The translations under genes and the position numbers were made by a program. From Trichopria drosophilae (lineage: Eukaryota; Arthropoda; Insecta; Hymenoptera; Diapriidae), in contig CM059585.1 of NCBI GenBank assembly GCA_030407085.1, positions 117,045,501-117,109,500 on the forward strand: 64,000 nt of DNA, given 5' to 3'. Below are positions 12,970-23,799 of this stretch, one piece after another. Below the pieces are notes generated by a model. That model saw only the letters and a program-made list of their open reading frames with translations. It was not told the DNA's origin and made no database searches. Positions within the stretch are counted from its first letter, which is position 1. Each line of letters opens with the position of its first letter.

Positions 12970-13509
12970 CCCATTAAAGCCTAAACGATCATTTTCGGAC
13001 AAATTTTAAGAACAAATTGTTCAAACAATTTAATTTTGGAAAATTAACGTTGGATTCGTAATCACCGACCCTGAAAACCCACATGAAAACGTATACATCT
13101 CATTTCGATCGATTTGCTTTTTAAGTCGAGGACTAAGCAGAATCCCGATAATTTTACAACTTAATTAACGCTGCTGTCGATAGCGCCATCTGCAAATCGA
13201 CTTAAAAATACATGGATCTCATAGTTTTTGGTCCACGGACGCAAAAAATTTACTTCCCGGGGATCAGAACGTGCGCTTTTAAAGTGTTAACGTTGATTGC
13301 AAAATATTTTTTAACGTAAATTTAGTGTTTTCTTGCAATATATTTTTTATAACAATTTAGACTTCCATTAAATCAAAAAAATAAATCCACCATGGGAAAA
13401 AGGATGAAATTCTGCAGAAAAAACCTTTCCCGATTGTTTTAACAACTTTAAAAGACTGCTATGCTGCTGAAAGAGTTGTCCGAAAAATGTTCGTTTAGGC
13501 CTTAGTGGG
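12970..13509. mobile_element. piggyBac-like non-autonomous element, 540 bases
   Basis: The ends form an inverted repeat of about 33 bases. The left reads CCCATTAAAGCCTAAACGAT and the reverse-complemented right reads CCCACTAAGGCCTAAACGAA, and both continue to CGGACAA with few mismatches. The left flank is TTAA (12,966-12,969) and the right flank is CTAA (13,510-13,513), one change from the TTAA target that piggyBac elements duplicate. Ends starting CCC next to TTAA are the family hallmark. No transposase frame is present, so any movement depended on an enzyme encoded elsewhere. Confidence 0.75.
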
Positions 13510-15420
13510 CTAAAGAACGCCAGGAAAAGTATGATAAAACATGAGTAGTTCCGTGTAAAAATTGTATATTTTTTTTAATATAAATATACTGTTTTTGTTC
13601 AAATATGATCTCCAATATGACATTCGGAACTTACGAATGATTGTGTGCTTTGTTCATTGTCTGCAAAACCATACTTTTTCTGTGTTCAAGAAAAAATAGA
13701 TGAACATTTACGTAACTAATACAGTAGTAATATATCATTTTCGCTCGATATACCATTTTTTTACATAGAGTCAAAATATAATCTAATTATTTTGAATATA
13801 ATATTTATTCAATTGTGAGTAAATACATTTAAATACGTGGATGTTTAGTATTTATGCACCTCGAAAACGCGACTTAAGTAGTTATGAAGTCTCATTTCTT
13901 CTACGAGAAAGCCCTGAACAAGAGTACCGACTGTACCGCTTGCTAGCGGCGGGAAGGGATAATTTCTATTTACTGTAATTATTAATAGCGACAATTTTTT
14001 TATGGATTTCATCTCGATTTTCCAAGCTGAATTTACTTTTCTAATTTCTAGTAAAAGACTAGTTTTACAAATAGAAAGTGATCTTGATAGATTCCCGTTG
14101 AGAAAATCTTTTTTTTTTATATTCAAATTTAACTATGATTATTTCAATTTCATCAGTTGCAAAACAAACCTATGAAATTTATATCATCGCAATTCAAGTT
14201 CGATCTTAAAAACAATATTTCATTTTTATCATCTATGATGATGATCTGTATAAAAATGACATGATTGAAATTAAAACTAAAAATTGGCAGTGTTTATGTT
14301 AATAGTTTAAAATGCTTCCAAACGTTTTTATAAAATGTCCGCGATTAAAATAGGAGTTGTAAAAATTGTAGTAAAAAATTATTTGGAAATTAGTGACCGA
14401 ATATACGATAGAAACGGGCAAAGATATGTTATTCCGTAAGAAGGTTATAAAGATCGGTATCAATTACTATTTTTGTAAAATGTTTAAAACCATACTTTAT
14501 GGAAATCTCTGAAATCACCCAATTAAAGCAGCATGATGCATGCAGTCCAGATCATTCTCGGAAGAGGCAAAATGTTAGGGCATTAGGACTCATTATTCAT
14601 CGTATCTCATGACTGGGGTTTGCTGACACAATTTAAATTCAACATCCTAATTACCTATGTTTTCAATATTTCACGAATATCTGCGATTCATTTGAAAACG
14701 ATAAAAAATTTTGGAGTAAACCTTTTTTCGACTCTCATGCTAGGGATGACTATAATTGCTGAATTTCGATGTTATATAAGATTTTATTTATAATTTAGTA
14801 GTAATTTCTACTTCCTTCATAAGAAATGTATCTATATTTTCAAAGATTTTACATCATACGTTAAAATAAGTGTATATTCACTTATTCGAATATAGGGAGT
14901 AACTAGAACATAATATTGAGTAGAAAATTCAATAAAGGCAACTAGGAATTAATAATAAGACTATTAAATATATAATGTATTATAAATATAATGTAAAGTA
15001 CTACGAAAATAACGTCGTCCAATAGTACATCACTCATTATCAGTATATTATTGTAATGAATTCTTAATTCTTAATTATTTTATAAGAAAATATAATATTG
15101 GAGATTTAAAAAATGTAACTATAAGTGCAGTGTTGAAATGCATTAACAAAAATAATCAAAAACTAATTCAAATTTATTAAAATTTATGAACATTCTATAC
15201 ATAATTTTGGGATTTTAGAATTACTTAAATTTAAAAGAAAAGTTTTTATGTGAACGACTGAACACAGAAAACGGAAAACAAGAAAATTTAAAATTAATAT
15301 ATATTTAAAATTAATATATTTATATTTAGCTTTCAATGTTTCACAAGTTTGGTTTTGGTACGAAATGCTTTATTAAAATACAATGAAAAACTGTTGATTG
15401 GGTGTTAATGGTTTAAGATA
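13510..15420. other. AT-rich DNA, no gene recognised
   Basis: Very AT-rich with no supported feature. A 93-codon minus frame at 13,845-14,126 has no motif. Short near-duplicated AT words occur (for example near 15,290-15,320) and look like local slippage. Confidence 0.5.
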
Positions 15421-15429
15421 TTGCAATTG

Positions 15430-15500
15430 CGAGCTTAGCGTACTGCATAAAGCATTATCATAGTAAATGAGAGACTCGGGTTCGATTCCCTGTGGGACCA
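15430..15500 (+). pseudogene. tRNA-like relic (tRNA pseudogene or SINE head)
   Basis: The order of parts is that of a tRNA. TAGCGTACTGCATAAAGCA (about 15,435-15,453) resembles a D arm/A box. A possible anticodon stem follows (CATTA/AAATG, 4 of 5 pairs). Then comes a T arm/B box, GGGTTCGATTCCC (15,478-15,490), and then TGTGGGACCA. The 5' bases do not pair with the 3' acceptor strand, and the base before the putative anticodon is C instead of the invariant T, so it is not a working tRNA. A degenerate tRNA or the head of a tRNA-derived SINE fits best. Confidence 0.45.
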
Positions 15501-15879
15501 GATATTTTCTTAATTTATTTTTAAGTCTTAAAAAATGTAAACATTATAAATTCGAGATAAAAAGATGTAGTTAATATATATATATCTATAACAGAAACAT
15601 TAAATCAACGTAGGAATAAAAATAAATATGCAAAAAATGAATTAATATACTTAGTATATTTATTTTTCCATATATATTTTAAACCAAGTACATATCGAAA
15701 AAGAACATATTACAAAAAATAGTGTATAGATTATAAAAAAAAACTTTGAATTCATAAAATATTGTTTAAAAATATATTTGATCAGTGTTTGACCTTTAGT
15801 GCGTTTTAAATTGTGAATATTAAATCGGTGAGATTTATTTTTTTCCCGCATGAAATAAATAATAACGTAGATTCTTGGC

Positions 15880-15981
15880 AATGACGACCGTCATTGGATT
15901 TGTAAACAAAGTAATGGCACCCTACTAACATTTATTTTCTATTTTTTCGTTTGTTTACAATCTAGACGATGACCGTTACTT
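15880..15981. repeat. Imperfect hairpin / tiny inverted-repeat element
   Basis: ATTTGTAAACAAA (about 15,898-15,910) and the facing TTTGTTTACAAT (about 15,950-15,961) are inverted copies. The match extends outward through ACCGTCAT and its diverged partner ATGACCGT. The whole is about 100 bases with a central T-rich loop. It could be a decayed MITE; no target duplication is clear. Confidence 0.35.
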
Positions 15982-16346
15982 CCGAGAAACACTTTTAACA
16001 CGCACCGTATGCGGTGTTCTTTTACCCCTTTTCTCAGTGTAAAAATCAACACCATTACACCTAACGCCGCCTACTTCACAACGGCAATGTGTACGCTCTT
16101 TTGTGCGCAAAATCGGTAATGCAACTTGACCAAGAAACGAATACAGCGTACACAACAAAAAATATATTTTGATACAATAAACAAAATGTAGGTATTTTAT
16201 TGATTTTTGCAAGTTTACGGTAAATTAATGGCAACTGGAAATTCTTAAGAATACGGTTCGATGTTGTACATTCACCATATTATGAATAATTAAAATAAAT
16301 AACATTACTTTCGCTTTTAACAAAATTTGTGGAATGATAAATTTGA

Positions 16347-16492
16347 CCCTTAGTTCCGACGACTATTTTAAGGCCTTTTCCTCGCATTACCTAGGACAAA
16401 TATGTCCTGCCGTTTGAGAATGCTTACAGTTGTGCAATTTATAAAGTACAATTTGAATTTTCTCTGGGTCGAAAACGACCCATGCGTCGGGA
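16347..16492 (-). mobile_element. TTAA-flanked MITE, copy 1 of a two-copy family
   Basis: Reverse-complemented, this segment aligns along nearly its full length with 52,858-52,999. Shared blocks include AGAAAATT, TACTTTATAA, GCACAACTGTAAGCATT, CATATTT and CCTAGGTA, ending in TAAGGGT. The outer edges are TTGA (16,343-16,346) and TTAA (16,493-16,496), and the partner copy has TTAA on both sides, so TTAA is the likely target. The end CCCTTA is piggyBac-like. Internal palindromes (GGGTCGAAAACGACCC and AGGACAAATATGTCCT) lie near the two ends. It has no coding capacity. Confidence 0.65.
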
Positions 16493-16584
16493 TTAAGGTT
16501 TAAAATTACATACTTCAGAGGAAATAAACTGGACTAAAGCCTAAATACTTCAGTACTTTTTCTTAATCATACTTATTTTTTTCC

Positions 16585-16618
16585 TTAATAATACTTAATA
16601 ATACTTAATAATACTTAA
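16585..16618. repeat. Short tandem repeat, 10-base unit
   Basis: The unit AATACTTAAT is repeated about three and a half times with period 10. A simple microsatellite or minisatellite in AT-rich DNA. Confidence 0.7.
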
Positions 16619-17509
16619 CAAAATTTGTATAAAAAAAAGTTTAACTGTTTAATTTTGTATTTTATATCATCACACCTTAAATCATTCTCATGGCCAATAT
16701 CGCACACCAGTATATCGCGAGGAAACACCGCATGATAACCTAAAAAAAATAAACAAACGCATATCCTCGTATACCTATATCCCCCACACTGTCTCTCTTG
16801 TATTTTATTGCATATATTATCTTAATCTTCTATTCACCGTATCCTTATTTTCTCTCGTGTATGGAAGAACGGAAATAAAGAAGCGATCGTTTCGCGGCTA
16901 CTTACATTTGCTCATCGAGTATCGCCCTAAGTTATTCGCAGGCCAACGTAAACCCGTAAATGCGCCCGCAGCCAACGTATTACGCGCATTAATTTGCGAC
17001 TGTATAGAGGGAGCTGTAACGTGTTAAAAAGAGACGCGAAACGTATAGGGAACGCGTAGTTTATAACGAGATCGGTTTTGCCCGGACGCGTATAGCTGGT
17101 AGCTCTCGTGCATCTTCTCGTAATTATAAACGCATGAATTTCAGAAAATGTTTGCTGCTGCACGAGGTTTGACTTATTTGCCTCGCTATTTGCACAGCGT
17201 GTACAAATTACCCTTTAAACAGAGAAATAAATCGATTTATTTACAAGGATGGGAAGAAGAGCTTTTTTATCCTGGTTATGTTTATGGCCCGTTCGTTTAC
17301 CTTTCATCCTGTAAAATTAGATTTCAACATTTTAATTTTCATTTATATTGTGGAAACAGTAAAACTTTTTTAGCCTATAAATATAAACAAAATACTAATT
17401 TATTTGTCCGTCATACTGGATGCGCCATGTTTAATAAAAAATCGCTGGGGTCAGATTCTTAATCAGCTATTCAAAAGACATAATAAATATAATAAGCCTA
17501 CAATTTTAA

Positions 17510-17602
17510 CTTAATACGTCACTTTTCTGTACTATTTTGTGTGTATTTATTTAACTAACGGAGAAAAGGTGTTTTCTGGAGAGACGATCGTGACGCAAAG
17601 GG
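17510..17602. mobile_element. Possible tiny TTAA-flanked MITE (93 bases)
   Basis: TTAA occurs on both sides (17,506-17,509 and 17,603-17,606). The ends are inverted only in part: the left reads C, seven bases, then GTCAC, and the reverse-complemented right reads CCCTTTGCGTCAC. The right end alone (GTGACGCAAAGGGTTAA) looks like a good piggyBac-type terminus. The left end could be chance, so this is a tentative call. Confidence 0.35.
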
Positions 17603-17767
17603 TTAAGGACACATTAATAACTCTCTATTTATTAGTTGTATTCACCATATTGATATTGCCATGTTAGAAATGCGCAAAAATAAATAAATGCAGATTTGGA
17701 CACAACTTTTAATACAAATGATTGCAACTCAGCAGTTTTGTTTGTGATTCATGAGTAGAAGCGAGTA

Positions 17768-18017
17768 CAGTAAACCGTCATTTATTTGGCCTACCTATGA
17801 GTCGTGTATTTTGCCGTCCCCTCATTTCCTTTCTCCCCACTCTTCTATTGTCAAGCATGTAAGATTTGGAACAAGCTCGCACTCGTTATGCGCAAGCGCG
17901 GTGTAACGTCAGATGGTCTTAAGTGGGGAAGCATTTTATCTCCCCTGAGAGCCCAAATAAGCGGCGGAGAAGGAATTGGTCCAGTTCTATCCAGGCCAAA
18001 TAAGCAACGGTCTACTG
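17768..18017. mobile_element. pogo/Tigger-like MITE, 250 bases
   Basis: TA dinucleotides flank both ends (17,766-17,767 and 18,018-18,019). The inverted ends read CAGTAAACCGTCATTTATTT on the left and, reverse-complemented, CAGTAGACCGTTGCTTATTT on the right. Both continue GGCC, giving about 24 bases with few mismatches. A CAGTA start with TA duplication is typical of pogo/Tigger elements of the Tc1/mariner superfamily. The interior is pyrimidine-rich at the left and has no transposase. A 77-codon frame crossing it is incidental. Confidence 0.75.
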
Positions 18018-18864
18018 TATATGGATTTTTCGTTTAATTTTTATTAAAATTTACTGCAATTAGCTGAATACCAAATTGTTTATTTTTGTTTTGGAGTTCT
18101 TACTATAAAGGTTTCTCAAGTATTTTCAATAGACCAACGAAATGTACAGAATAAATCACGTATGTGCTCGCTGAAGTTGGCAAGCAACTAGTATTTTGTC
18201 TCCTATTCCATTGGTCGGTTCAAAAATTAAAAATTCACGGAACAACCGGAGAAAATGATCGAGAGTCCGATAGGGAAAGTTCGAAAAGCATCGTTGACAG
18301 AGTTTGCGAGACAAATTCTCTTTCGCACATAAGTCGGGAGGACGAGTCAACTCTCGACGCATAATAAGCGAGCCAGTAGCGCATGTGTAAGAAAGTTGCT
18401 TTGTACGCGTTCACCCCGTCAAAAGCATACCGTCGCCCATTCATTCGCATCCGGTGAGCATTGATAGGAACTCGTGCCATGCAAAATGGTTCTGCTTTGA
18501 TCACCAAGGTCATCGGTGTTGCAGCCCGTACCAACGCTGACGTTTCAGGCTCGCGAACCGCAACCTATTCAATTTCTATTTAATGCCTGTACACACGTTC
18601 GGTTCGGGATCGTTATTTCTGCGGAATGCCGATTGTCAGTGTATAATTTATCAGCTTTGTCAGCGCCTATGAATATAAAATCGAGATAATGCGAAAATCA
18701 CTGATTTTGCCGACAAGTATTTGGAGCGGATAGGAATTAAAATAATTGAGGTATAATGTTAGGGAAAACGGTCATAAATCGTGTTGCAACAAATTTGTTT
18801 TGGAATTGTTCCAAAATAAGTCCGGTGTGAGTTATATAATTATGACATATGTATGTTCTGCTAT
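18018..18864. other. No gene recognised
   Basis: Mixed-composition unique DNA. Overlapping frames of 66-99 codons on both strands at about 18,150-18,534 carry no known motif. The part from 18,330 to 18,620 is somewhat CpG-richer. Nothing else is seen. Confidence 0.45.
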
Positions 18865-18967
18865 TGGTTTTTGCACTTGGGAAGTTTGAGATCGAAAATG
18901 GGAGCTCCCCTTTGTATATTCGAAACGTTGGTATAGCTGTTGATGGTTGAACACTGGTTCCATAACC
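18865..18967 (+). repeat. Direct repeat, copy A (partner 19,248-19,349)
   Basis: This copy begins TGGTTTTTGCACTTGG, contains GAGATCGAAAATGGGAGCTC, and ends CTGGTTCCATAACC. The same words recur in the same order at 19,248-19,349. After removing the hAT-like MITE and one target copy between them, the period is about 260 bases, so this is about 1.4 units of an old tandem or dispersed repeat. Confidence 0.8.
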
Positions 18968-18979
18968 TTCTAGTATTTT

Positions 18980-19245
18980 GCTGAATATTTTTCGAGAAGT
19001 AGAGATATCCATTAAAAGTACTTAACAGTGATGTCAGAACTTGACGGAAACTCAACCCCACCATACGGCTAGCTCCCACAAGCACAGTGGAAACTCGCGG
19101 TGTAGTAGGGTTGAGTTTTCGGCAAGTTCTGGCATCACTGGTACTTACATAACTAGAACACAGTTATTTTCAACATTAAATGCCGGAAAGGGAGTGTGTC
19201 ACTCATCCGTTTTCCATTTTATGGAAAATGCTTTAAAAATTTTCA
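18980..19245 (+). repeat. Repeat unit interrupted by a MITE (homologous to 23,371-23,530)
   Basis: Bases 18,980-19,025 and 19,141-19,245 together match the uninterrupted segment at 23,371-23,530. The shared words include TTCGAGAAGT, ATTAAAAGTACTTA, CATAACTAGAA, CAGTTATTTTCAACATTAAA and CCGTTTTCCATTTTATGGAA. The break falls exactly at the MITE. Confidence 0.8.
19026..19140. mobile_element. hAT-like MITE, 115 bases
   Basis: Inverted ends run about 33 bases with three mismatches: CAGTGATGTCAGAACTTGAC on the left and CAGTGATGCCAGAACTTGCC reverse-complemented from the right, both continuing AAACTCAACC. Flanking 8-base duplications are GTACTTAA (19,018-19,025) and GTACTTAC (19,141-19,148), one mismatch apart. 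A CAG start with an 8-base duplication fits the hAT superfamily. A homologous uninterrupted site (GTACTTAC, 23,424-23,431) confirms the boundaries. There is no coding capacity. Confidence 0.85.
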
Positions 19246-19247
19246 TT

Positions 19248-19349
19248 TGGTTTTTGCACTTGGGGAGTTTGAGATCGAAAATGGGAGCTCCCCTTTTTTA
19301 TTCGAGACGTTGGTGTAGCTGTTTATGTTTGAAAACTGGTTCCATAACC
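19248..19349 (+). repeat. Direct repeat, copy B (partner 18,865-18,967)
   Basis: See copy A. This copy reads TTTTTGCACTTGGGGAGTTT, then GATCGAAAATGGGAGCTCCC, and ends CTGGTTCCATAACC. It differs from copy A at a modest number of positions and lacks a continuation matching the rest of the unit beyond 19,350. Confidence 0.8.
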
Positions 19350-19985
19350 CACCAATATTGGTACACCCACATATATTATACATCAATATTATCAGTACAA
19401 CGTGTCATCAATGTCGTTGATTGTTACGGTACCTCTAGCGCCAGGGAATGCTATGCAGGAAAGATAAAACTTGAGATGTAATCTAGCAAGCACCGGAGCC
19501 CATTGTACAGGACTAGTTTAAAAGTATATAACAATCATTATTTTGAATTAACTACAAATAATATTTTAACATAAGATATATAGTTTTCTAAGACTCAAAC
19601 TAAATAGAATTGACAAGAACACAGCGTACCATAACTCGATGAAATCCAAGTCATTTGTTGGAATAATATCTAAGCCAACAAGAAAGGAGTATTTAAAGTT
19701 CGGCTGACGTTCAGTTCAGTAATGAACGTTATTTATCATCGATTAGAAAGCGGTCAACAGATGGCTCACAGGTTTGGGATAACTTCGAATAGATATGCAT
19801 GTACAAATTTGATATGCAAATTTTTTCAGAAACGGGACATGTTTCTTTCAAAGTTGCCTTGTTAATCGTGGAAAGTAGAGCATGAACAATGAACTGGTCG
19901 TTAATGAAAACAAAGGGTGGATTTCCCAAAAAACGGTAACCGGTTTTTAAGTCGGCAGAAAAAGCTCTAATAACAGTTAATTTTG
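19350..19985. other. No gene recognised
   Basis: AT-rich unique DNA. A 66-codon minus frame at 19,729-19,929 has no motif that I recognise. Nothing else is seen. Confidence 0.45.
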
Positions 19986-19989
19986 GAAA

Positions 19990-20560
19990 ATTGATGTATG
20001 CACGCGGTACTTTTACGGAACGAATTGCCAGCTGAAGGGAGTCAGGTTTGGTGGACGGAGATCGGGGTTAGGTGGCTCGAAAAGAGGAGAAGTCGCCGAT
20101 TTACCGCTCGTTGCGGTAATCAGCTTTCGATTATTTATCGCTCTATTAATCCGAGAATAGGTCCCGATCGGGCGCCCAATTTGTAATCGTTAAAACCGAA
20201 TCCGGGGGCGACCTCCGTCGCTGATGCGAGCGTGCTCCTTTTATCGTCGCGAGATCCCTCGCGACTGCGGGAACGAAACGTCACTGGATCGCCGTTCCTT
20301 TCTCCAACTGGCATCGGCTATAAATGGGCTCGCGTCGCCGGGAACGGTGGAATGCGGTCCTTCGAAAGGATCATCGATACATCGAAATTTAATTCCCCTG
20401 GAATTTCCGAATCCTTTACGACTCTATTTTTCACCCGCGCCGCCGTTCGCGGGTTTTGTCGAAGCCGCTCGAGGAGACTTTACCCTCGATTAATAATTCC
20501 CGAACACGGGCGAAAAAAGAAGGATGGAACGCGATAGAAAAAGTAAAAAACAGAGGAGAT
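19990..20560. other. GC-rich, CpG-rich island
   Basis: This is the most CpG-dense stretch of the window's first third (CGCGCC, GTCGCCGG, TCGCGAGATCC and similar words). Two overlapping plus frames at 20,224-20,537 translate to R/S/P-rich proteins without domains, as expected from GC-rich non-coding DNA. A conserved regulatory element or an unrecognised promoter region are both possible. Confidence 0.35.
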
Positions 20561-21817
20561 GATTGGGAGGAGGTTTGGGACAAGGACGACGACGATCTCT
20601 GCTGAAACAAAGGCAGGTGTGCAATGCGAGATAAGTGGAATTGTAACCTGTGCATAGTTAGCGGCGGAATGGTATTAATAAAAAAGGAAAATCGAATTAT
20701 GTAAGAAATTTTCATTCCAAATGAGTGAAGACCAATCTGACTGCTTAGTTGGTGTAAACCATTAATAACTATATTGTAAAGTTTCATTCCATAACTGGAT
20801 ATCTCCATTTGATACACGTACTTGAGGTATTAGTGTGACCAAAGGGAGTACCTTCAATCAGTATATTTTTGATAATTGGGGGTTTTTCATCGATAGAGAA
20901 TCCTATAGAATACTGCGTTTGACTTTTACACAATTCGTATCACCATAAGGGATTGCATGAAAAATTGTTTGATAAATGCGATAGATGAATATTTTGAATT
21001 ATGGGGTTCAAAAATAGTTTAGATAATACTGCATATTGACTAGTTTAGAGAAATTGGGTCAGGTGATAGGTCGAACAAAGTTTTAATTATTTCATTAAAT
21101 TCCAACAAAAAGTAACCATAATATCAATGGAACCATTACTTCCGCATGAAAGATCGGTATTGTATGTCACCTCAACGGTTCGTAGCGACACTTAAGAAAT
21201 GAAGACCTGGAACAAAATAAAAAATATCGAACATTGTAATACAAAGGAAGATATTCCCTTCGAACGAAGAGCTCGAATGCTTTTGAAACATGGTCTGATT
21301 AACCGGACGAGGAAGCTTATACCCAAGTTTCGTTTCACTCACAAGTGTCATTACTCCTATCGCCTTTTCCGGCGGTCGCGTAATTCTTGCGGGGGCAAAT
21401 TTAAATATCGTGTTTCTCATTCAATACCTCCCATGCCGCAGTATATAACGAGCAATGTGCAAGAGGTACGTGAATCCGCGACAGCACCACCATCGTCGTG
21501 AATCCTCGATATCTTATTTCCTTAATCGACGGAAATGAAATGTAATCGTATTATTCGTTCCTCCCTTTAACACGGAGATATCTATGACCGATACTGCTTC
21601 GGATGATGTAATGTTCTGCGGATTCTATAATTTATTGTCTTGGAGGAGATATACAACACGAACAACGCCATTTCGTAAAAAATTACCATACAAAAATCGT
21701 GGGATCTGGGGACTACTCTGCAGTTTGAGGATATTCATTTTTTAATATCCAATATTCGGTTTTAATATTAAATTACTGTACGTTCTAAAACAAAACATTC
21801 CTCTTCAGAATCCTGTT
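20561..21817. other. No gene recognised
   Basis: Mixed and AT-rich DNA. A purine-rich stretch follows the GC island (20,510-20,600). Frames at 21,172-21,501 lie on opposite strands and carry no motif. Confidence 0.45.
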
Positions 21818-22617
21818 AGGTAAGGCAGAGTAGGGAATAGTGGGCCGCCTTTTGTTCACTGCTCCAAAACTTGTACAAAATTTAGTTTTTTGTTAACTTT
21901 CTTTTGTGGACATGAAATTACGTATCGTAGACTAGCTTTTAGCTGTTTTAGGTAGTTAACATTTCACAGGGATAACAAATTGTGGACGATTTTTTGAAAC
22001 GACACAGTTTTCACTTTTTAAAAAATGGTGGGGAATAGTGGGGCACAGTCGAAATCTTTGAAGCATCTCCATTATATCCTGTTAATTTATCAAATGGTTA
22101 TTTATCAACATATTTTTGGGGTGGCTAACTATGTATATTAAATATAAGATCCAAAAAATTCAAAATTGAATTTGTAATAATGGACTTCAAATCCATGTTC
22201 AGGAAAACTAAAAATCCTCGAATAATGATTTTTATATATATTTAGACAAAATTTCAAATACTCGAAACGCTTATCTATTCAACATCACCATTTTTTATGG
22301 ACATGTTACATTCCTTTGAAAAATCCTTTTGGGAGTCGAAAGATAATTTATGGCACACGAGAAATATTTGCATATTGATTTGTATTTTTACGCTAAAAGT
22401 GTTGTGAAAACAATGCTAACAAAAGCGTTACACGAAACTTTCAAAATGTTGATTTTTTAAATTTCAACGCCAAAACTTTCTCAGTGAGTTTCAACAAGTC
22501 AGATGCTATTGAAAACAAACATTTTAGGCAGACAAAAATGTGCCATAATTTTATTATGTCAAACTACAAATAAACAAAAAAAGGCTGTGTCCCGCGATTC
22601 CCCACTCACCCCTACCT
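21818..22617. mobile_element. Inverted-repeat DNA element, about 800 bases, unassigned family
   Basis: The left end reads GGTAAGGCAGAGTAGGGAAT and the reverse-complemented right end reads GGTAGGGGTGAGTGGGGAAT. Both continue through a GGG block to CCTTTT, about 37 bases in all. A third copy of the terminal motif, in direct orientation, lies inside at about 22,026-22,046 (GGTGGGGAATAGTGGGGCAC). No frame longer than 60 codons lies within, so it is non-autonomous. The target duplication is unclear and I do not assign a superfamily. Confidence 0.7.
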
Positions 22618-22779
22618 TTCCAAAGAACTCCAGAAGAGTTAGTTGTTCATCGCGTTCTTAAGGAATTCTTGTTTATCACTTAGCTAAAATACTAATCCCA
22701 AGGAGTTCTTATATCGCAGCTCATAAATTTATCTAATATTCGAAGATTTTTTTCTTTTTCTAAACAATCTTCCGTATTG

Positions 22780-22905
22780 ATTTACGAGTTTCTTCCAGAA
22801 GCAAAATTTGGTTCCAATCCAAAAGTGAACTTGCACGACATTTACCTCGTCTGCCGACCGGATGGCAATATCTCAGTTTATAATATTGTACAATGCTTAA
22901 TTCAA
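22780..22905 (+). repeat. Dispersed repeat, copy 2 (partner near 555)
   Basis: Contains GTTCCAATCCAAAAGTGAAC and GCCGACCGGATGGCAATATC, which align with 597-655. A 79-codon frame (22,777-23,016) overlaps it but has no domain. See the entry at 555. Confidence 0.35.
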
Positions 22906-23329
22906 GTTTCTACAGCATGCAGTTATGTCTGGAAATGTCACATATGTGATGCGATTTTCGAATGTTATCTTCATTTTCATATGATTACAACATACGCAAA
23001 ATTAATAATGTTCTAGAACAATTAAAAATTTATATTTATAATACAAATAAACATAAAAATACGGTTAAAAAAGTGAGTATAAAGATGAACTAGTGAAACA
23101 AAGTATCGTTAAATTAAAACATTTATGTAATATTCAAATGATTAGCAAGTTGGCAATTTGCAAACCGTAAACATCGTGATTTCTTAATAAACGAAAATGG
23201 AATGCAATCTTCTTACCCGTACTTATGTTTAAGGCTGATTTTTTACGCTTTGTATTTATCGCTCTTCCTGCAAGCCAGTTTCGAAAGCGGGATTTAAACT
23301 CGAGTCTAAAATCGAAGCAATATTTAAGA

Positions 23330-23530
23330 AGATTCAAGCTTCCCTTTTGTTTTCTAGGACGTCTGAGCTTCTTGTATTTTGCATTACTGAATATTATTCG
23401 AGAAGTAAAGATATCAATTAAAAGTACTTACATAACTAGAAGACAGTTATTTTCAACATTAAATACCGGACGTGTGTCAGTAATCCGTTTTCCATTTTAT
23501 GGAAAATGCAGAAAAATTGTCGTTTGGTTT
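23330..23530 (+). repeat. Uninterrupted copy of the 18,980-19,245 repeat (empty hAT site)
   Basis: From about 23,371 this matches the two halves of the interrupted repeat at 18,980-19,245. It reads straight through GTACTTAC (23,424-23,431), where the other copy carries the 115-base MITE. Weaker similarity reaches back to about 23,330, where CTTCCCTTTTG corresponds to CTCCCCTTTG. Confidence 0.75.
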
Positions 23531-23799
23531 ACAAATTCTTGCTAAATATTTTGTTTTTCAGTTGCCGACTAGTTATTAATCATTTCTGAAATATTCAGAA
23601 TTTTGTGGTTTCTACGTTGGTTTAGCCTCTAAAGAGCATAATTTGTCATAATCCATATTTCGAGATAGAATTTGCAATTTAAGTAAACAAAATTCAAAGC
23701 GTTTTCTGAAAAACACCGTTTTTCAAAACTACTTAATAAATGCTTTTTTTTGTTTTAAAGTGCATTAATTTTACTGGATGTTGAACCTAAATGCACATG

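Noticed and set aside
19041..19481. 146-codon plus frame
   Set aside because: It starts inside the hAT-like MITE and runs through repeat copy B, so it is a chance reading across unrelated pieces.
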